From: CAYVIB01 sp964451365
GTDB taxonomy: Bacteria > Pseudomonadota > Gammaproteobacteria > Pseudomonadales > Cellvibrionaceae
Direction of reading: 5' to 3'
NCBI GenBank assembly: GCA_964451365.1
Contig: CAYVIB010000004.1
Location: 1 to 64,000 of the forward strand
DNA length: 64,000 nucleotides
Shown here one piece after another: positions 1 through 9,100 of the stretch (position 1 is the stretch's first letter; every line of letters begins with the position of its first letter). The notes under the pieces are model-generated. The model was not told the origin of the DNA. It ran no database searches and saw only the letters and a program-made list of their open reading frames with translations. The position numbers and the translations under genes are program-made.

Positions 1-49
1 TCGGGCTTACAAAAGTTCTACTTTTGGGTTGTCTACTTGACGGGGGAGC

Positions 50-985
50 TTACGCATTCAGATCGAATCGCAGGGTTTTCCACAACACAAAACTCTCTGT
101 TCTCAGGCGGCGACTATCACGAGCGGCTATGCCCAGCGTTCCCTGGGCACTCAGAAGTGTCAGTAAGGCCTTAGCGTATCCCCCTTTTGCTGTCTTCAGC
201 CCATTTCTGATCTTGACCAGCTCCTTTCTGATGTAGCGACTCTCCTGAGACTGTGCCAGCATCCCTTTGGCAATTTTGGTCGCAATCGCTGCAGCGACCA
301 CGGCGCTGAGCTTTTTACCAACCTGCTTGCCTATCGCTCGTTTTCCGTATTTTTCAATGTAGGGGTAAAACTGTTCTATATCAGCGGCGCTGATACCACC
401 AATCAACCTGTGTTGTACGGCCTTTAACAGTTCGGCCTTGCTAATCCCATCGCTAAATTTGATACTTCCATCTTGAACAAGCTTTTCCACGATAAATTCG
501 GGAATAGCCGAGCAGTACTCATTGATAACGTAAGTCACCATCTGCATGATGGGGTTATCCATTACGCTTAAGTCAAAATTCAGAATCTTCTCGACCAGCG
601 ATACAACTGAATTATAAACAGCCACGTTTTCTGCACCCACATCCTGGAACGCTTCACTTCCCTTCAAATGCAACCCCTCGGCAGTTCGCTCAATTCCGTG
701 GCCAAGGGTGTTAACCTTTTTGTACGTTACATCTCTTACACCATTAGCAATACCAGCTATCACAGGATCAATCTGATCCAGGGTGCGAAGAACCTCGTGC
801 CACTCCTGCGTCCTTTGCACAACCCGATAGCCGGGATGATGACAACCAAAATTACACTCTTTAAATTTTTGTTCCAACTCTTGAGGCGTGTTGAGCAGGG
901 AAATATTTGCAGTATTTTGTGCTTTGACAGCGTTTCTATACTTCTTTACACCGATTTCGCTGATCCATTTTCCATCGTATTCCAT
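50..985 (-). CDS. Hypothetical protein, 311 aa
   Basis: I do not recognise this protein. The start is well supported: an AAGGAG Shine-Dalgarno lies about 8 nt before the ATG. There is no signal peptide. A short cysteine/histidine cluster (CNFGCHH, near residue 45) is followed by largely helical sequence. A hydrophobic alanine-rich segment (LSAVVAAAIATKIAKGML, near residue 230) could be an amphipathic or membrane-inserting helix, and the C-terminus is rich in Lys and Arg. It lies 61 nt downstream of the lipoprotein gene at 1047-1613 on the same strand, so the two are probably co-transcribed. A secreted effector or toxin is conceivable from the helical, membrane-active look, but nothing in the sequence proves it. 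Confidence 0.75.
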   Translation of the reverse strand: MEYDGKWISEIGVKKYRNAVKAQNTANISLLNTPQELEQKFKECNFGCHHPGYRVVQRTQEWHEVLRTLDQIDPVIAGIANGVRDVTYKKVNTLGHGIERTAEGLHLKGSEAFQDVGAENVAVYNSVVSLVEKILNFDLSVMDNPIMQMVTYVINEYCSAIPEFIVEKLVQDGSIKFSDGISKAELLKAVQHRLIGGISAADIEQFYPYIEKYGKRAIGKQVGKKLSAVVAAAIATKIAKGMLAQSQESRYIRKELVKIRNGLKTAKGGYAKALLTLLSAQGTLGIAARDSRRLRTESFVLWKTLRFDLNA

Positions 986-1046
986 AGGTTTTTCTCCTTT
1001 ATGCTTGCTTATTTTCTATTTCAATTTATTTTTAATTAGAGTCAGA

Positions 1047-1613
1047 TTAATGGGTTTTTCCCGATTCCACGTAGCTGATGCTTTTGTATATAGACGCTGC
1101 AGTATCTTCAAAGCCAGTGTGATACTGTGCTGGCGTTTCAAATAAAAGAAATGCAGCGTATCGCTCGCCCTCATGCAGATAGCCTTCAAGATAAAAATCC
1201 TTGTTGGGAGTAACCGCATGGGTAAACATGCCTTTGGAAAAGCCGAAATCCGCAACACCGACCTCAAATTCAGAACTGTTCCTTTCATCTTCGTCCACGA
1301 GAAACGAAAGTGTCTTTTTCATTTTTTCGCCAAGAGTGGGAATATTCTCTCGCTCCGACATATCGTATATGTCGAGATACAAACTAATACCGTTATCCGA
1401 TTGTGCAACGACTTGGGTGTACCCTTCCGGCCACTCCTTATCCACCCAAATCGTCCATGTTTCCGGCAACGTGATTTGAAATCCGTTATTTTCGTATGAC
1501 TGACCTTCCAGCTGCGCACCCGACTGGTGCGGTACCGACTGTTTGTCGCATCCAACAATTGACGCGAAGAGCACCAGCACCAAGCCTATCCGTATTATTT
1601 TCATTATTTTCAT
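1047..1613 (-). CDS. Putative lipoprotein, 188 aa
   Basis: The N-terminus has a basic n-region, a hydrophobic stretch and a lipobox ending IVGC, so the product is predicted to be lipidated at Cys22 and anchored in the envelope. The mature part begins with a Gln/Ser-rich linker and then a compact domain (FQITLPETWT...) that resembles PsbP/DcrB-like folds in its opening strand; I infer this only from the pattern. An alternative ATG lies three codons in. It is followed on the same strand by the 311-aa gene at 50-985, suggesting a two-gene unit. Function unknown. Confidence 0.75.
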   Translation of the reverse strand: MKIMKIIRIGLVLVLFASIVGCDKQSVPHQSGAQLEGQSYENNGFQITLPETWTIWVDKEWPEGYTQVVAQSDNGISLYLDIYDMSERENIPTLGEKMKKTLSFLVDEDERNSSEFEVGVADFGFSKGMFTHAVTPNKDFYLEGYLHEGERYAAFLLFETPAQYHTGFEDTAASIYKSISYVESGKTH

Positions 1614-1931
1614 CGCCTATGAATTTTTATGTATGTGGGACCCTTGGTCTATCTTGCAATGTCACCGGAATCATAAACTCTTTTACACGACAGAACCGAG
1701 ATCAATCGCTAATTTTATAGTTAGGGTTATTTGAACAAAGGAGTGACTCGATGATTAACCCTCAAGTCAGGGAGACTTGAGGCCACTCATTGGCGTCCTG
1801 CCATCGCGGCATTAGCGCGTCCCTGCGCGTCGGAGCTACAGGGATGTATTCATGCGTTTTCAGAACCCCTTCGGCCGAGGGCCTCTCCCGCTTAGTGGCT
1901 ACTAACCAACTTATATCCCCAGGTGCCAACC
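1614..1931. other. Intergenic region with a structured repeat
   Basis: No convincing gene lies between the lipoprotein start and the end of the MerR gene. The stretch holds a copy of the GAGCTACAGGGA repeat family at 1760-1862. The rest is AT-rich upstream sequence of the lipoprotein gene. Confidence 0.6.
1760..1862 (+). repeat. Structured intergenic element, copy 1 (GAGCTACAGGGA family)
   Basis: A perfect 9-bp hairpin is present: CCTCAAGTC at 1760-1768 and GACTTGAGG at 1774-1782, with loop AGGGA. About 50 nt later comes the core GGAGCTACAGGGATGTATT (from 1832), then ATGCG and TTTTCAGAA. The same order of hairpin, core and TTTTGAA occurs at 60050-60115, and a diverged version at 27513-27620. 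The shared order and core make common descent likely. Confidence 0.6.
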
Positions 1932-2345
1932 CTACGAAGTCGCCGCCTCCGACTCAACCACCTGCGTCGACAACTGCCGCAAAATCTTGCACTGATCCAC
2001 CGTATTCCCTTCGCACCCCCGCAGGGCGCTCAATGTTTGCTCAAGCGCCTTCAGCTCCTCCAGGGTGTGCCGAACCTTCTCCAATTGCTCATCAATGATC
2101 TTGTCCACTCGCTGGCAGGGGGCGCCGGTACTGCCTTGCAGGTCCACCAATTGCTTGATGTGCTGGAGGGAAATGCCCAGTTCCCGGCAACGGCGGATAA
2201 AGATGAGGTTGTCGAGATCCCGCTGCTGGTAGCGCCGATAGCCGTTGGCCTCGCGCCGGGTGTTGGCCATCAGGCCGACGGATTCGTAATAGCGAATGGT
2301 TTTTTTCGGGATGTGCGCCGCTTTGGCGAGTTCTCCGATACGCAT
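1932..2345 (-). CDS. MerR-family heavy-metal regulator (CadR/PbrR-like)
   Basis: This is a 137-aa MerR activator with the N-terminal winged helix (MRIGELAKAAHIPKKTIRYYE), a central dimerisation helix and a C-terminal metal loop. Cysteines at 77, 111 and 119 match the three-Cys pattern of the Cd/Pb sensors CadR and PbrR. Cys77 is the residue that separates divalent-metal sensors from the Cu(I) sensor CueR, which has Ser there. The gene is divergent from a CDF exporter and czcCBA, with a MerR operator between them. It should twist and activate that promoter when Zn, Cd, Co or Pb binds. Which metal cannot be read from sequence alone. Confidence 0.9.
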   Translation of the reverse strand: MRIGELAKAAHIPKKTIRYYESVGLMANTRREANGYRRYQQRDLDNLIFIRRCRELGISLQHIKQLVDLQGSTGAPCQRVDKIIDEQLEKVRHTLEELKALEQTLSALRGCEGNTVDQCKILRQLSTQVVESEAATS

Positions 2346-2349
2346 GGGC

Positions 2350-2380
2350 TTGACCTTCCAGTGACTGGAAGGTTTATGGT
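2350..2380 (+). promoter_or_regulatory. MerR-type promoter/operator for the metal-efflux operon
   Basis: A -35 box TTGACC (2350-2355) and a -10 box TATGGT (2375-2380) are separated by 19 bp, the over-long spacer typical of MerR-activated promoters. The spacer carries a perfect 10-1-10 inverted repeat, ACCTTCCAGT (2353-2362) and ACTGGAAGGT (2364-2373). The arms resemble CueR/copA operators more than known CadR or PbrR boxes. The promoter points toward the CDF gene at 2415. Confidence 0.92.
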
Positions 2381-2414
2381 ATCCGCCTCATCAAATGAAT
2401 TCCAGGGTCGAATT

Positions 2415-3110
2415 ATGTCTGACTGCTGCGCCGTTGACGCCACCAATCAAAGCGAGCGACGCCTGTTGTGGACCGTGCTGGTCCTCAACGCCGCCATGTT
2501 CGCGGTTGAATTCACCGCCGGCTGGATCGGCGATTCCAGCGGCCTGATGGCGGACTCCCTGGACATGCTGGCCGATGCGGCGGTCTACGCCGTGAGCCTG
2601 TACGCGGTGGGCCACAGCCTGGCGCATCGCGCCCGCGCCGCGCTGCTGAATGGCTCCCTGCAATTGATACTGGGCCTGGGTGTGCTGCTCGATGTCATCC
2701 GCCGCTGGTGGTTCGGCAGCACGCCGGAACCGCTGATGATGACCTCCATCGGCGCGCTGGCGCTGATGGTGAACGTTACCTGCTTCGCCATGTTGTATCG
2801 CCATCGCAAGGGCGACATCAATCTGCGTTCAAGCTGGATTTGCTCACGCAACGATATGCTCGCCAACCTGGGCGTTATTGCGGCGGCATTGTTGGTCGGT
2901 TGGGTCGGCGCGGCTTGGCCGGACTGGTTGATAGGCGCCGCGATCGCCATATTGATCGTACATTCGGCGGTATCAATCATTCGCGACGCATTGAACACAT
3001 TGCGCGGTGAAAAAGACAATGACGGAAGCAAAAAAACAGCGACCGGTCACAGCTGTTGCAGTTCGTCCGGTTGTGATGCGGGGGATAACACCGTAAAATC
3101 CCGGCAATAA
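2415..3110 (+). CDS. CDF-family cation efflux transporter (CzcD-like)
   Basis: The product (231 aa) is a six-helix cation diffusion facilitator that would export divalent metal from the cytoplasm in exchange for protons. TM2 shows the family signature DSSGLMADSLDMLADA with its paired Asp residues. The TM5 site reads SRNDMLANLG where many relatives have HSxxD. Both termini are Cys-rich (SDCCAVD; HSCCSSSGCD), probably for metal binding or delivery. The frame stays open upstream, but that part is antisense to the MerR gene. The ATG at 2415, 35 bp past the -10 box, is the credible start. It is first in an operon with the Czc genes; the next gene starts 19 nt downstream. Confidence 0.88.
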   Translation: MSDCCAVDATNQSERRLLWTVLVLNAAMFAVEFTAGWIGDSSGLMADSLDMLADAAVYAVSLYAVGHSLAHRARAALLNGSLQLILGLGVLLDVIRRWWFGSTPEPLMMTSIGALALMVNVTCFAMLYRHRKGDINLRSSWICSRNDMLANLGVIAAALLVGWVGAAWPDWLIGAAIAILIVHSAVSIIRDALNTLRGEKDNDGSKKTATGHSCCSSSGCDAGDNTVKSRQ

Positions 3111-3129
3111 AAAATACCAAGCCAAGCCC

Positions 3130-3465
3130 ATGCATAAATTCATCTGCCTTTTGTTGATCCTGACATTTGTCGTGCAACCGGTGTTAACACTGGCGGATGT
3201 GCATCAATTCCATCAAAGCGGCGCGGAACATCTTTCCTTTGATCACGATGATCAAACAACAGATAAATTAACCCGCGATAAAAATTCCGCAACGCAGTTC
3301 GACTGCCATCACTGCTGCCACTGCCACGGTGCCGCGTGCGGGGTGGGGCTGCCTGTTACCCTGATTCTGGAATGCGAATACGGCGTACCTGTCCAAACGG
3401 ATGATTATGTTGTTCGCGTTTATCCCGCCATCTACGAAAAACAATTCCGCCCACCCCGCGTTTAG
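3130..3465 (+). CDS. Small exported His/Cys-rich protein, CzcI-like
   Basis: A 111-aa protein with a clear signal peptide (hydrophobic residues 4-20). The mature part is rich in metal ligands: HQFHQSGAEH, a DHDD stretch, then the dense cluster CHHCCHCHG. It ends in a short PPRV tail seen in CzcI/DUF2946-like proteins. Its position directly before czcC matches czcI in the Cupriavidus czc operon, where the small periplasmic protein affects induction. A role as periplasmic metal buffer or sensor is inferred from composition and position. Confidence 0.75.
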   Translation: MHKFICLLLILTFVVQPVLTLADVHQFHQSGAEHLSFDHDDQTTDKLTRDKNSATQFDCHHCCHCHGAACGVGLPVTLILECEYGVPVQTDDYVVRVYPAIYEKQFRPPRV

Positions 3466-3488
3466 ACCTTCACCTGATTTAATCGAAA

Positions 3489-3517
3489 CACCATTCAGCA
3501 ATCACTGCTGAATGGTG
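3489..3517. promoter_or_regulatory. Perfect 12-bp stem-loop between czcI-like gene and czcC
   Basis: CACCATTCAGCA (3489-3500) and TGCTGAATGGTG (3506-3517) form an uninterrupted 12-bp hairpin with a 5-nt loop. No U-run follows, so it is not a classic terminator. It lies 35 nt before the czcC start codon and could be an RNA processing or stability element, or an operator. Confidence 0.7.
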
Positions 3518-3551
3518 CCAATTGCACGATAGATCCAGAGAGGTCTTTTCC

Positions 3552-4889
3552 ATGATTTTTGACACGCTCGCTAAAGGCGCTAATTACCGTCGTTTGCTAT
3601 TTTTGCCGGCGGTTCTGTGTTGCTGGCTCGTACCACACAACACCATAACCGCGCAGGATTTAAATTTGAACCAAGCCATTGACCTGGCCTTGCGCCAACA
3701 TCCGGACCTGCCTGTTTTTAATGCCCGGCAACAACAACTGCAGGGCGCGCGACAAACCGCCGCGTTAAAACCGGCGCTGGAGATGGAACTCGAAGTGGAA
3801 AATTTTGCCGGCAGCAATAATTTCAAATCTTTCGATTCCGCTGAAACGACCGTCGCCCTGTCTTCCGTTATTGAACTCGGCAACCAGCGCAACAGCCGAA
3901 TTGCCGCCGCGGATGCCAGGGAACAACAGTTAAACGTGGAGCGACAAATTCAAGCGCTGGAAGTAATGGCGGAAACCACACGTCGTTTTGTCAATTCGCT
4001 TACCGCGCAGGCGCATCACGAACTGGCATTGGAAGCCGAAGCCCTGGCCGAAAATGCGTTACAGACCGTGCAGCGACGGGTAAAGGAAGGCGCGAGTCCG
4101 CGCGCCGAAGCGTTGCGCGCGGAAGCCGCTTTGGCGCAGGCCCGACTGACTATTGCCCAAGCCGCCAGTGAGGTTGAAATTGCCAAACTGCAACTGGCGC
4201 GGATGTGGGCCGGCGACCCCGCCGCATTCGATAGCGTCAGCGGTGATTTATTGCAACTACCGCAACCGCAATCGCAGCAGGCATTTGTGAACCGCCTGGA
4301 AAATAACGCGCACATGCAACGCCTGGTAAACGGCATTGCCATTCGGCGGGCGGAACTCAAACTCGCGAAAGCCAACGGCAATACCGATGTTCGCTGGAGG
4401 GTGGGCGTCAAGCAATTTCAGCAGGACGACCAGAACGCTCTGGTTGCCGGTTTGAGTGTGCCTTTATTTAGCGGGCGTCGCAATCGCGGCGAAATTATCG
4501 AAGCGGAAGCGAAACTGACGGAAGCACAAGTGCAACGGCAGGCAGCGCAACTGGAATTGCGCACGCACTTGTTGACCCTGCTTACCGCCAATCAAACCCA
4601 TTACGAAAAAGTCCGGCAATTGCGCAACCACGTCATTCCCCTGCTGCAACAGGCGCAGGCGGACGCGCAGGTCGCCTACCGGCGCGGTTTGTACAGCTAC
4701 CTCGAACTGGTGGCCGCGCAGCAGGATTTAATCCAGGCGCGACGAAATTTAATTGATACCGCGGCGGAAGCGCTTGGTTTACAGGCGGATATAGAACAGT
4801 TAACCGCCGCGCCCATGACACTGCCAGGTTACTCCAGCGGAGAACCCACCAACAACTACCCCGCCCTTGCGCCCGAGGTGAACCAATGA
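3552..4889 (+). CDS. czcC: Outer-membrane efflux channel, CzcC family
   Basis: A TolC-like protein (445 aa) forming the outer-membrane duct of the CzcCBA tripartite pump. A long N-terminal signal region precedes AQDLNLNQAIDLALRQHPDL, the typical opening of outer-membrane efflux proteins. Two internally similar halves follow, with coiled-coil helices rich in Ala, Gln and Glu. The ATG at 3552 is chosen because AGAGAGG lies 8 nt upstream; an earlier TTG at 3522 has no such site. Its stop overlaps the czcB start by 4 nt (ATGA), indicating translational coupling. Confidence 0.92.
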   Translation: MIFDTLAKGANYRRLLFLPAVLCCWLVPHNTITAQDLNLNQAIDLALRQHPDLPVFNARQQQLQGARQTAALKPALEMELEVENFAGSNNFKSFDSAETTVALSSVIELGNQRNSRIAAADAREQQLNVERQIQALEVMAETTRRFVNSLTAQAHHELALEAEALAENALQTVQRRVKEGASPRAEALRAEAALAQARLTIAQAASEVEIAKLQLARMWAGDPAAFDSVSGDLLQLPQPQSQQAFVNRLENNAHMQRLVNGIAIRRAELKLAKANGNTDVRWRVGVKQFQQDDQNALVAGLSVPLFSGRRNRGEIIEAEAKLTEAQVQRQAAQLELRTHLLTLLTANQTHYEKVRQLRNHVIPLLQQAQADAQVAYRRGLYSYLELVAAQQDLIQARRNLIDTAAEALGLQADIEQLTAAPMTLPGYSSGEPTNNYPALAPEVNQ

Positions 4890-6145
4890 ATATTTTTACT
4901 GTGACAAATAACCGCCGGCGCGACGGTTTAATCACCGGCTTGATTATAAGCCTGATGCTGCTAAACCATTTCGCCATTGGCCAACACGATCACGGTCACA
5001 ACGAGCACGGCGAAGAGGAGCATGAAGAAGCACGCGGCCCGCACGATGGCCGTCTGTTAATGGACGGTAATGTACAAGTGGAACTGGCGATTTATGAAAC
5101 CGGCGTGCCGCCGGAGTATCGCGCCTGGGTTTCCCGCGATGGAAAACCTGTTCCCCTGGACAAGGTTGATTTGCAGGTTGAACTGACCCGCCTGGGCGGC
5201 GACGTGGACACCATTTCGTTTTCGCCGCGTAACAATTATTTGCTTGGCGATTTAACTGTAGAAGAGCCGCATTCTTTCGACGTAAAAGTAACAGCAACGG
5301 TGGAAGGCGAACGCCACCAGTGGGAATACGAGTCCCACGAAGGACGCGTGTATATTGCACCCGAAATGGCAAAAAAAGCCGGTGTTGTTTCACAAATCGC
5401 GGGCGAAAAAATTCTGCACCAGCGTTTGCGCCTGTATGGCAAAACCGTGCCGGACCCGCAATTAATAAGCCATATTCGCGCGCGCTATCCCGGCATTATC
5501 GAAAATGTCAGCGTGTCGATTGGAGACCAGGTAAAACAAAACGATTCCCTGTTGCGCGTGGAAGCCAATAACAGTTTGCAAAGTTACACCATTACCTCGC
5601 CCATCACCGGCACGGTTATTCAACGCCACGCCAACCCGGGTGAAGTGACGGGGGATAACGAACTGTTGACTATCGCGAATTATGAACACCTGTGGGTTGA
5701 GTTGAATGTATTTCCGTCGCAGGCCACTGAAATTAAACCGAAGCAGCCGGTAAATATTATTGCCGGCGATCGCGCCGCCGAATCACGAATTCGCTACCTG
5801 ACACCCACCGAGCACGGCGGCCCGAGTATTCTCGCCCGCGCGCCACTCGACAACAGCAGCAATATGTGGACGCCCGACCTGATGGTGGAAGGACTCGTCA
5901 CCGTCGACGAATTCCAGGTGCCGCTGGCGGTGGACAACCGCGCATTGCAGACCTTCCGCGACTGGCAGGTGGTATTTATCCAGGTGGGCGACGCCTATGA
6001 AGTCCGGCCGCTCACACTGGGGCGAACCGACGGGCAGTTTACAGAAGTGCTGGCGGGCCTGAACCCGGGCGACCGCTACGTGGTGGAAAACAGCTTTTTA
6101 ATCAAAGCCGATTTGGAAAAGGCCGGCGCGGCGCATCATCATTAG
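4886..6145 (+). CDS. czcB: RND periplasmic adaptor, CzcB family
   Basis: This 419-aa membrane-fusion protein links CzcA to CzcC. After an N-terminal membrane/signal segment (about residues 14-31) comes a His/Glu-rich stretch (QHDHGHNEHGEEEHEE), probably binding metal in the periplasm. A CzcB-type N-terminal domain follows, then the split lipoyl/barrel-sandwich halves (HIRARYPGIIENVSVSIGD and SPITGTVIQRHANPGEV), a beta-barrel and a C-terminal domain ending AAHHH. It overlaps czcC by 4 nt and precedes czcA by 9 nt. Confidence 0.92.
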   Translation: MNIFTVTNNRRRDGLITGLIISLMLLNHFAIGQHDHGHNEHGEEEHEEARGPHDGRLLMDGNVQVELAIYETGVPPEYRAWVSRDGKPVPLDKVDLQVELTRLGGDVDTISFSPRNNYLLGDLTVEEPHSFDVKVTATVEGERHQWEYESHEGRVYIAPEMAKKAGVVSQIAGEKILHQRLRLYGKTVPDPQLISHIRARYPGIIENVSVSIGDQVKQNDSLLRVEANNSLQSYTITSPITGTVIQRHANPGEVTGDNELLTIANYEHLWVELNVFPSQATEIKPKQPVNIIAGDRAAESRIRYLTPTEHGGPSILARAPLDNSSNMWTPDLMVEGLVTVDEFQVPLAVDNRALQTFRDWQVVFIQVGDAYEVRPLTLGRTDGQFTEVLAGLNPGDRYVVENSFLIKADLEKAGAAHHH

Positions 6146-6154
6146 GGGGAGCGT

Positions 6155-9100
6155 ATGATTGATTCAATATTGCGCTTCGCGATCGCGCGGCGCTGGCTTA
6201 TGTTGTCGATGACACTGGTCATTACCGGTGTCGGCATCTGGAGCTATCAACAACTGCCTATCGATGCCGTCCCGGATATCACCAACGTGCAGGTGCAAAT
6301 TAACACCGACGCGCCGGGCTACTCGCCACTGGAAGCCGAACAGCGCATTACTTTTCCGGTGGAAACCACGCTCGCAGGGCTGCCGAATTTATCCTACACC
6401 CGCTCCCTGTCCCGTTATGGTTTATCGCAAGTAACGGTGGTGTTTGAAGACGGCACCGATATTTATTTTGCCCGCAACCTGATTAACGAACGCCTCGGCG
6501 CCATTAAAAATTCCCTGCCCGAAGGACTGGAACCGGAAATGGGACCGATAGCCACCGGGCTCGGCGAAATTTTTATGTACACGGTGGAAGCCCTGCCCGG
6601 CGCAACGCGGGACGACGGCGGCGAATACACCGCGATGGAGCTGCGCGAAATCCAGGACTGGATTATCAAACCGCAACTGGCCCTGGTGCCGGGCGTAGTG
6701 GAAGTCAACACCATCGGCGGTTTCGACAAACAATATCATGTCACGCCACACCCGCGGGAAATGTTGAATTTCGGGGTCACACTGGAAGATATCCACCGCG
6801 CGCTGGAACGCAACAACAGCAATCGCGGCGCAGGTTATATCGAAACCAACGGGCAACAACTGCTGGTGCGTTCACCAGGCCAACTGCAAACCATTGCCGA
6901 CATCGAAAACGTTTATATCAAAAACAGTCACAATGCGCCGGTACGTATTCGCGACGTGGCAGGCGTGGCGATTGGCCGCGAGCTGCGAACCGGCGCCGCC
7001 ACGCGGGACGGCAGGGAAACCGTACTCGGCACGGCAATGATGCTGATGGGGGAAAACTCACGCGAAGTGGCGCGTGCGGTGGCGGAGAAGCTTGAGAACA
7101 TCAAACCTTCGCTGCCATCCGGCATTAAAGTGGAAGCGGTTTACGATCGCACCACATTGGTGGACAAGGCGATTGCCACCGTGCAAAAAAACCTGATCGA
7201 AGGTGCGCTATTGGTTATTGCCGTTTTGTTTTTGTTGTTAGGGAATTTTCGCGCGGCGTTGATAACCGCGGCGGTCATTCCGCTGGCGATGCTGGCCACG
7301 ATAACCGGCATGGTGCAAACGAAGATTTCCGCCAACCTGATGAGCCTGGGCGCGCTCGACTTTGGTTTGATTGTGGACGGCGCGGTGATCATTGTTGAAA
7401 ACTCCATTCGACGTTTGGGGGAGGCACAAAAAAATGGTCAGGCCTTGCCGCTTAAGGAAAGGCTGGAAGTGGTTTTCGCCTCGACCAACGAAGTCATTCG
7501 CCCCAGCCTGTTCGGCATTACTATTATCACGGTTGTTTATATTCCGTTATTCTCCCTCACCGGTGTGGAAGGGCGAATGTTCCACCCGATGGCGGCCACT
7601 GTGGTAATGGCATTGCTTTCAGCAATGGTGCTATCGCTGACTCTTGTTCCGGCCGCGGTGGCGGTTTTTATGAATGGCAAAGTCAGCGAAAAGGAAAATC
7701 GCCTGATGAGTGCCGCAAAGTCATTCTACCGGCCCGTTTTGCTCGGTGCCCTGCGCCTGCGATGGGCGGTGTTGTCGAGCGCGCTTGCGCTGGTGGCATT
7801 TTGCATTTGGCTGGCCACCACCCTGGGTTCGGAATTTATCCCGCAACTAAACGAAGGGGATCTGACGCTGCACGCCCTGCGTATTCCGGGTACCGGACTG
7901 GACCAGGCGGTGGCCATGCAGGAAATACTGGATAAACGGATCAAGGCGTTCCCCCAGGTGGACAAGGTATTTTCCAAAATCGGCACGCCGGAAATTGCCA
8001 ACGACCCCATGCCGCCGAACGTGGCCGATAATTTTGTGATTTTAAAACCGCGCGAACAGTGGCCCGATCCCTCACAAACCCAGGCGGAATTTGAGGAAGA
8101 ACTGGAAACCGCGATCAGGCAATTGCCAGGCAACAACTATGAATTTACCCAGCCGATTGAAATGCGGTTTAACGAGCTCATTTCCGGTGTGCGTTCGGAC
8201 CTGGGCATCAAGGTGTTCGGCGATGACCTGGACCAATTGCTTGCATCGGCACAGGAAATTCTCCGGGTGATCGTAAACATGCCCGGCGCGGCGGATGCGC
8301 GCGTTGAACAGGTTACCGGTTTACCAATGCTGTCGGTGATTCCGGATCGAACCGCCGTGGCGCGTTATGGACTGAATGTAGCCGACCTGCAACAGGTAAT
8401 TGCCACGGGAATTGGCGGCGAATCGGCGGGACTGATTTACGAGGGTGACCGCCGTTTTGAACTGGTGGTGCGCCTGCCGGAAAATCTGCGCACCGATATT
8501 CGCGGCTTAAACGAATTGCCGGTGGCCTTGCCGGAAGGCGGTTACGTGCCGCTGTCGGAAATTGCCACACTGCAACTGGCGCCGGCGCCAAACCAGATCA
8601 GCCGCGAAAACGGCAAGAGACGCGTGGTGGTTACGGCGAATGTGCGCGATCGCGACCTCGGTTCGTTTGTTGCCAAAGCGCGGGAGAACATTGCCCGCGA
8701 AGTGAAACTGCCACCGGGTTACTGGCTGGACTACGGCGGCACGTTTGAGCAACTGCAGTCAGCGCAACAACGATTGTCGTTGGTGGTGCCAATTACTCTC
8801 GCCGTTATCTTTGGTTTGTTGTTGATGGCATTCGGTTCGGTAAAGGATGCACTGATTATTTTTACCGGTGTTCCCCTCGCCTTAACCGGTGGTGTAATTT
8901 CCCTTTGGCTGCGCGATATGCCACTGTCCATTTCCGCTGCGGTGGGCTTTATTGCCCTCTCTGGTGTTGCGGTGTTGAATGGCCTGGTCATGCTGGCGTT
9001 TATTCACGATTTGCGCCAGAACGGTGCCGATTTATTTAATGCTGTTATCGAAGGCGCACTGGTTCGCCTGCGGCCGGTATTGATGACCGCGCTGGTGGCA

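Noticed and set aside
1923..2414. In-frame upstream extension of the CDF exporter
   Set aside because: It is antisense to the MerR gene, crosses the operator and -10 box, and has no CDF-like sequence; the ATG at 2415 fits the family.
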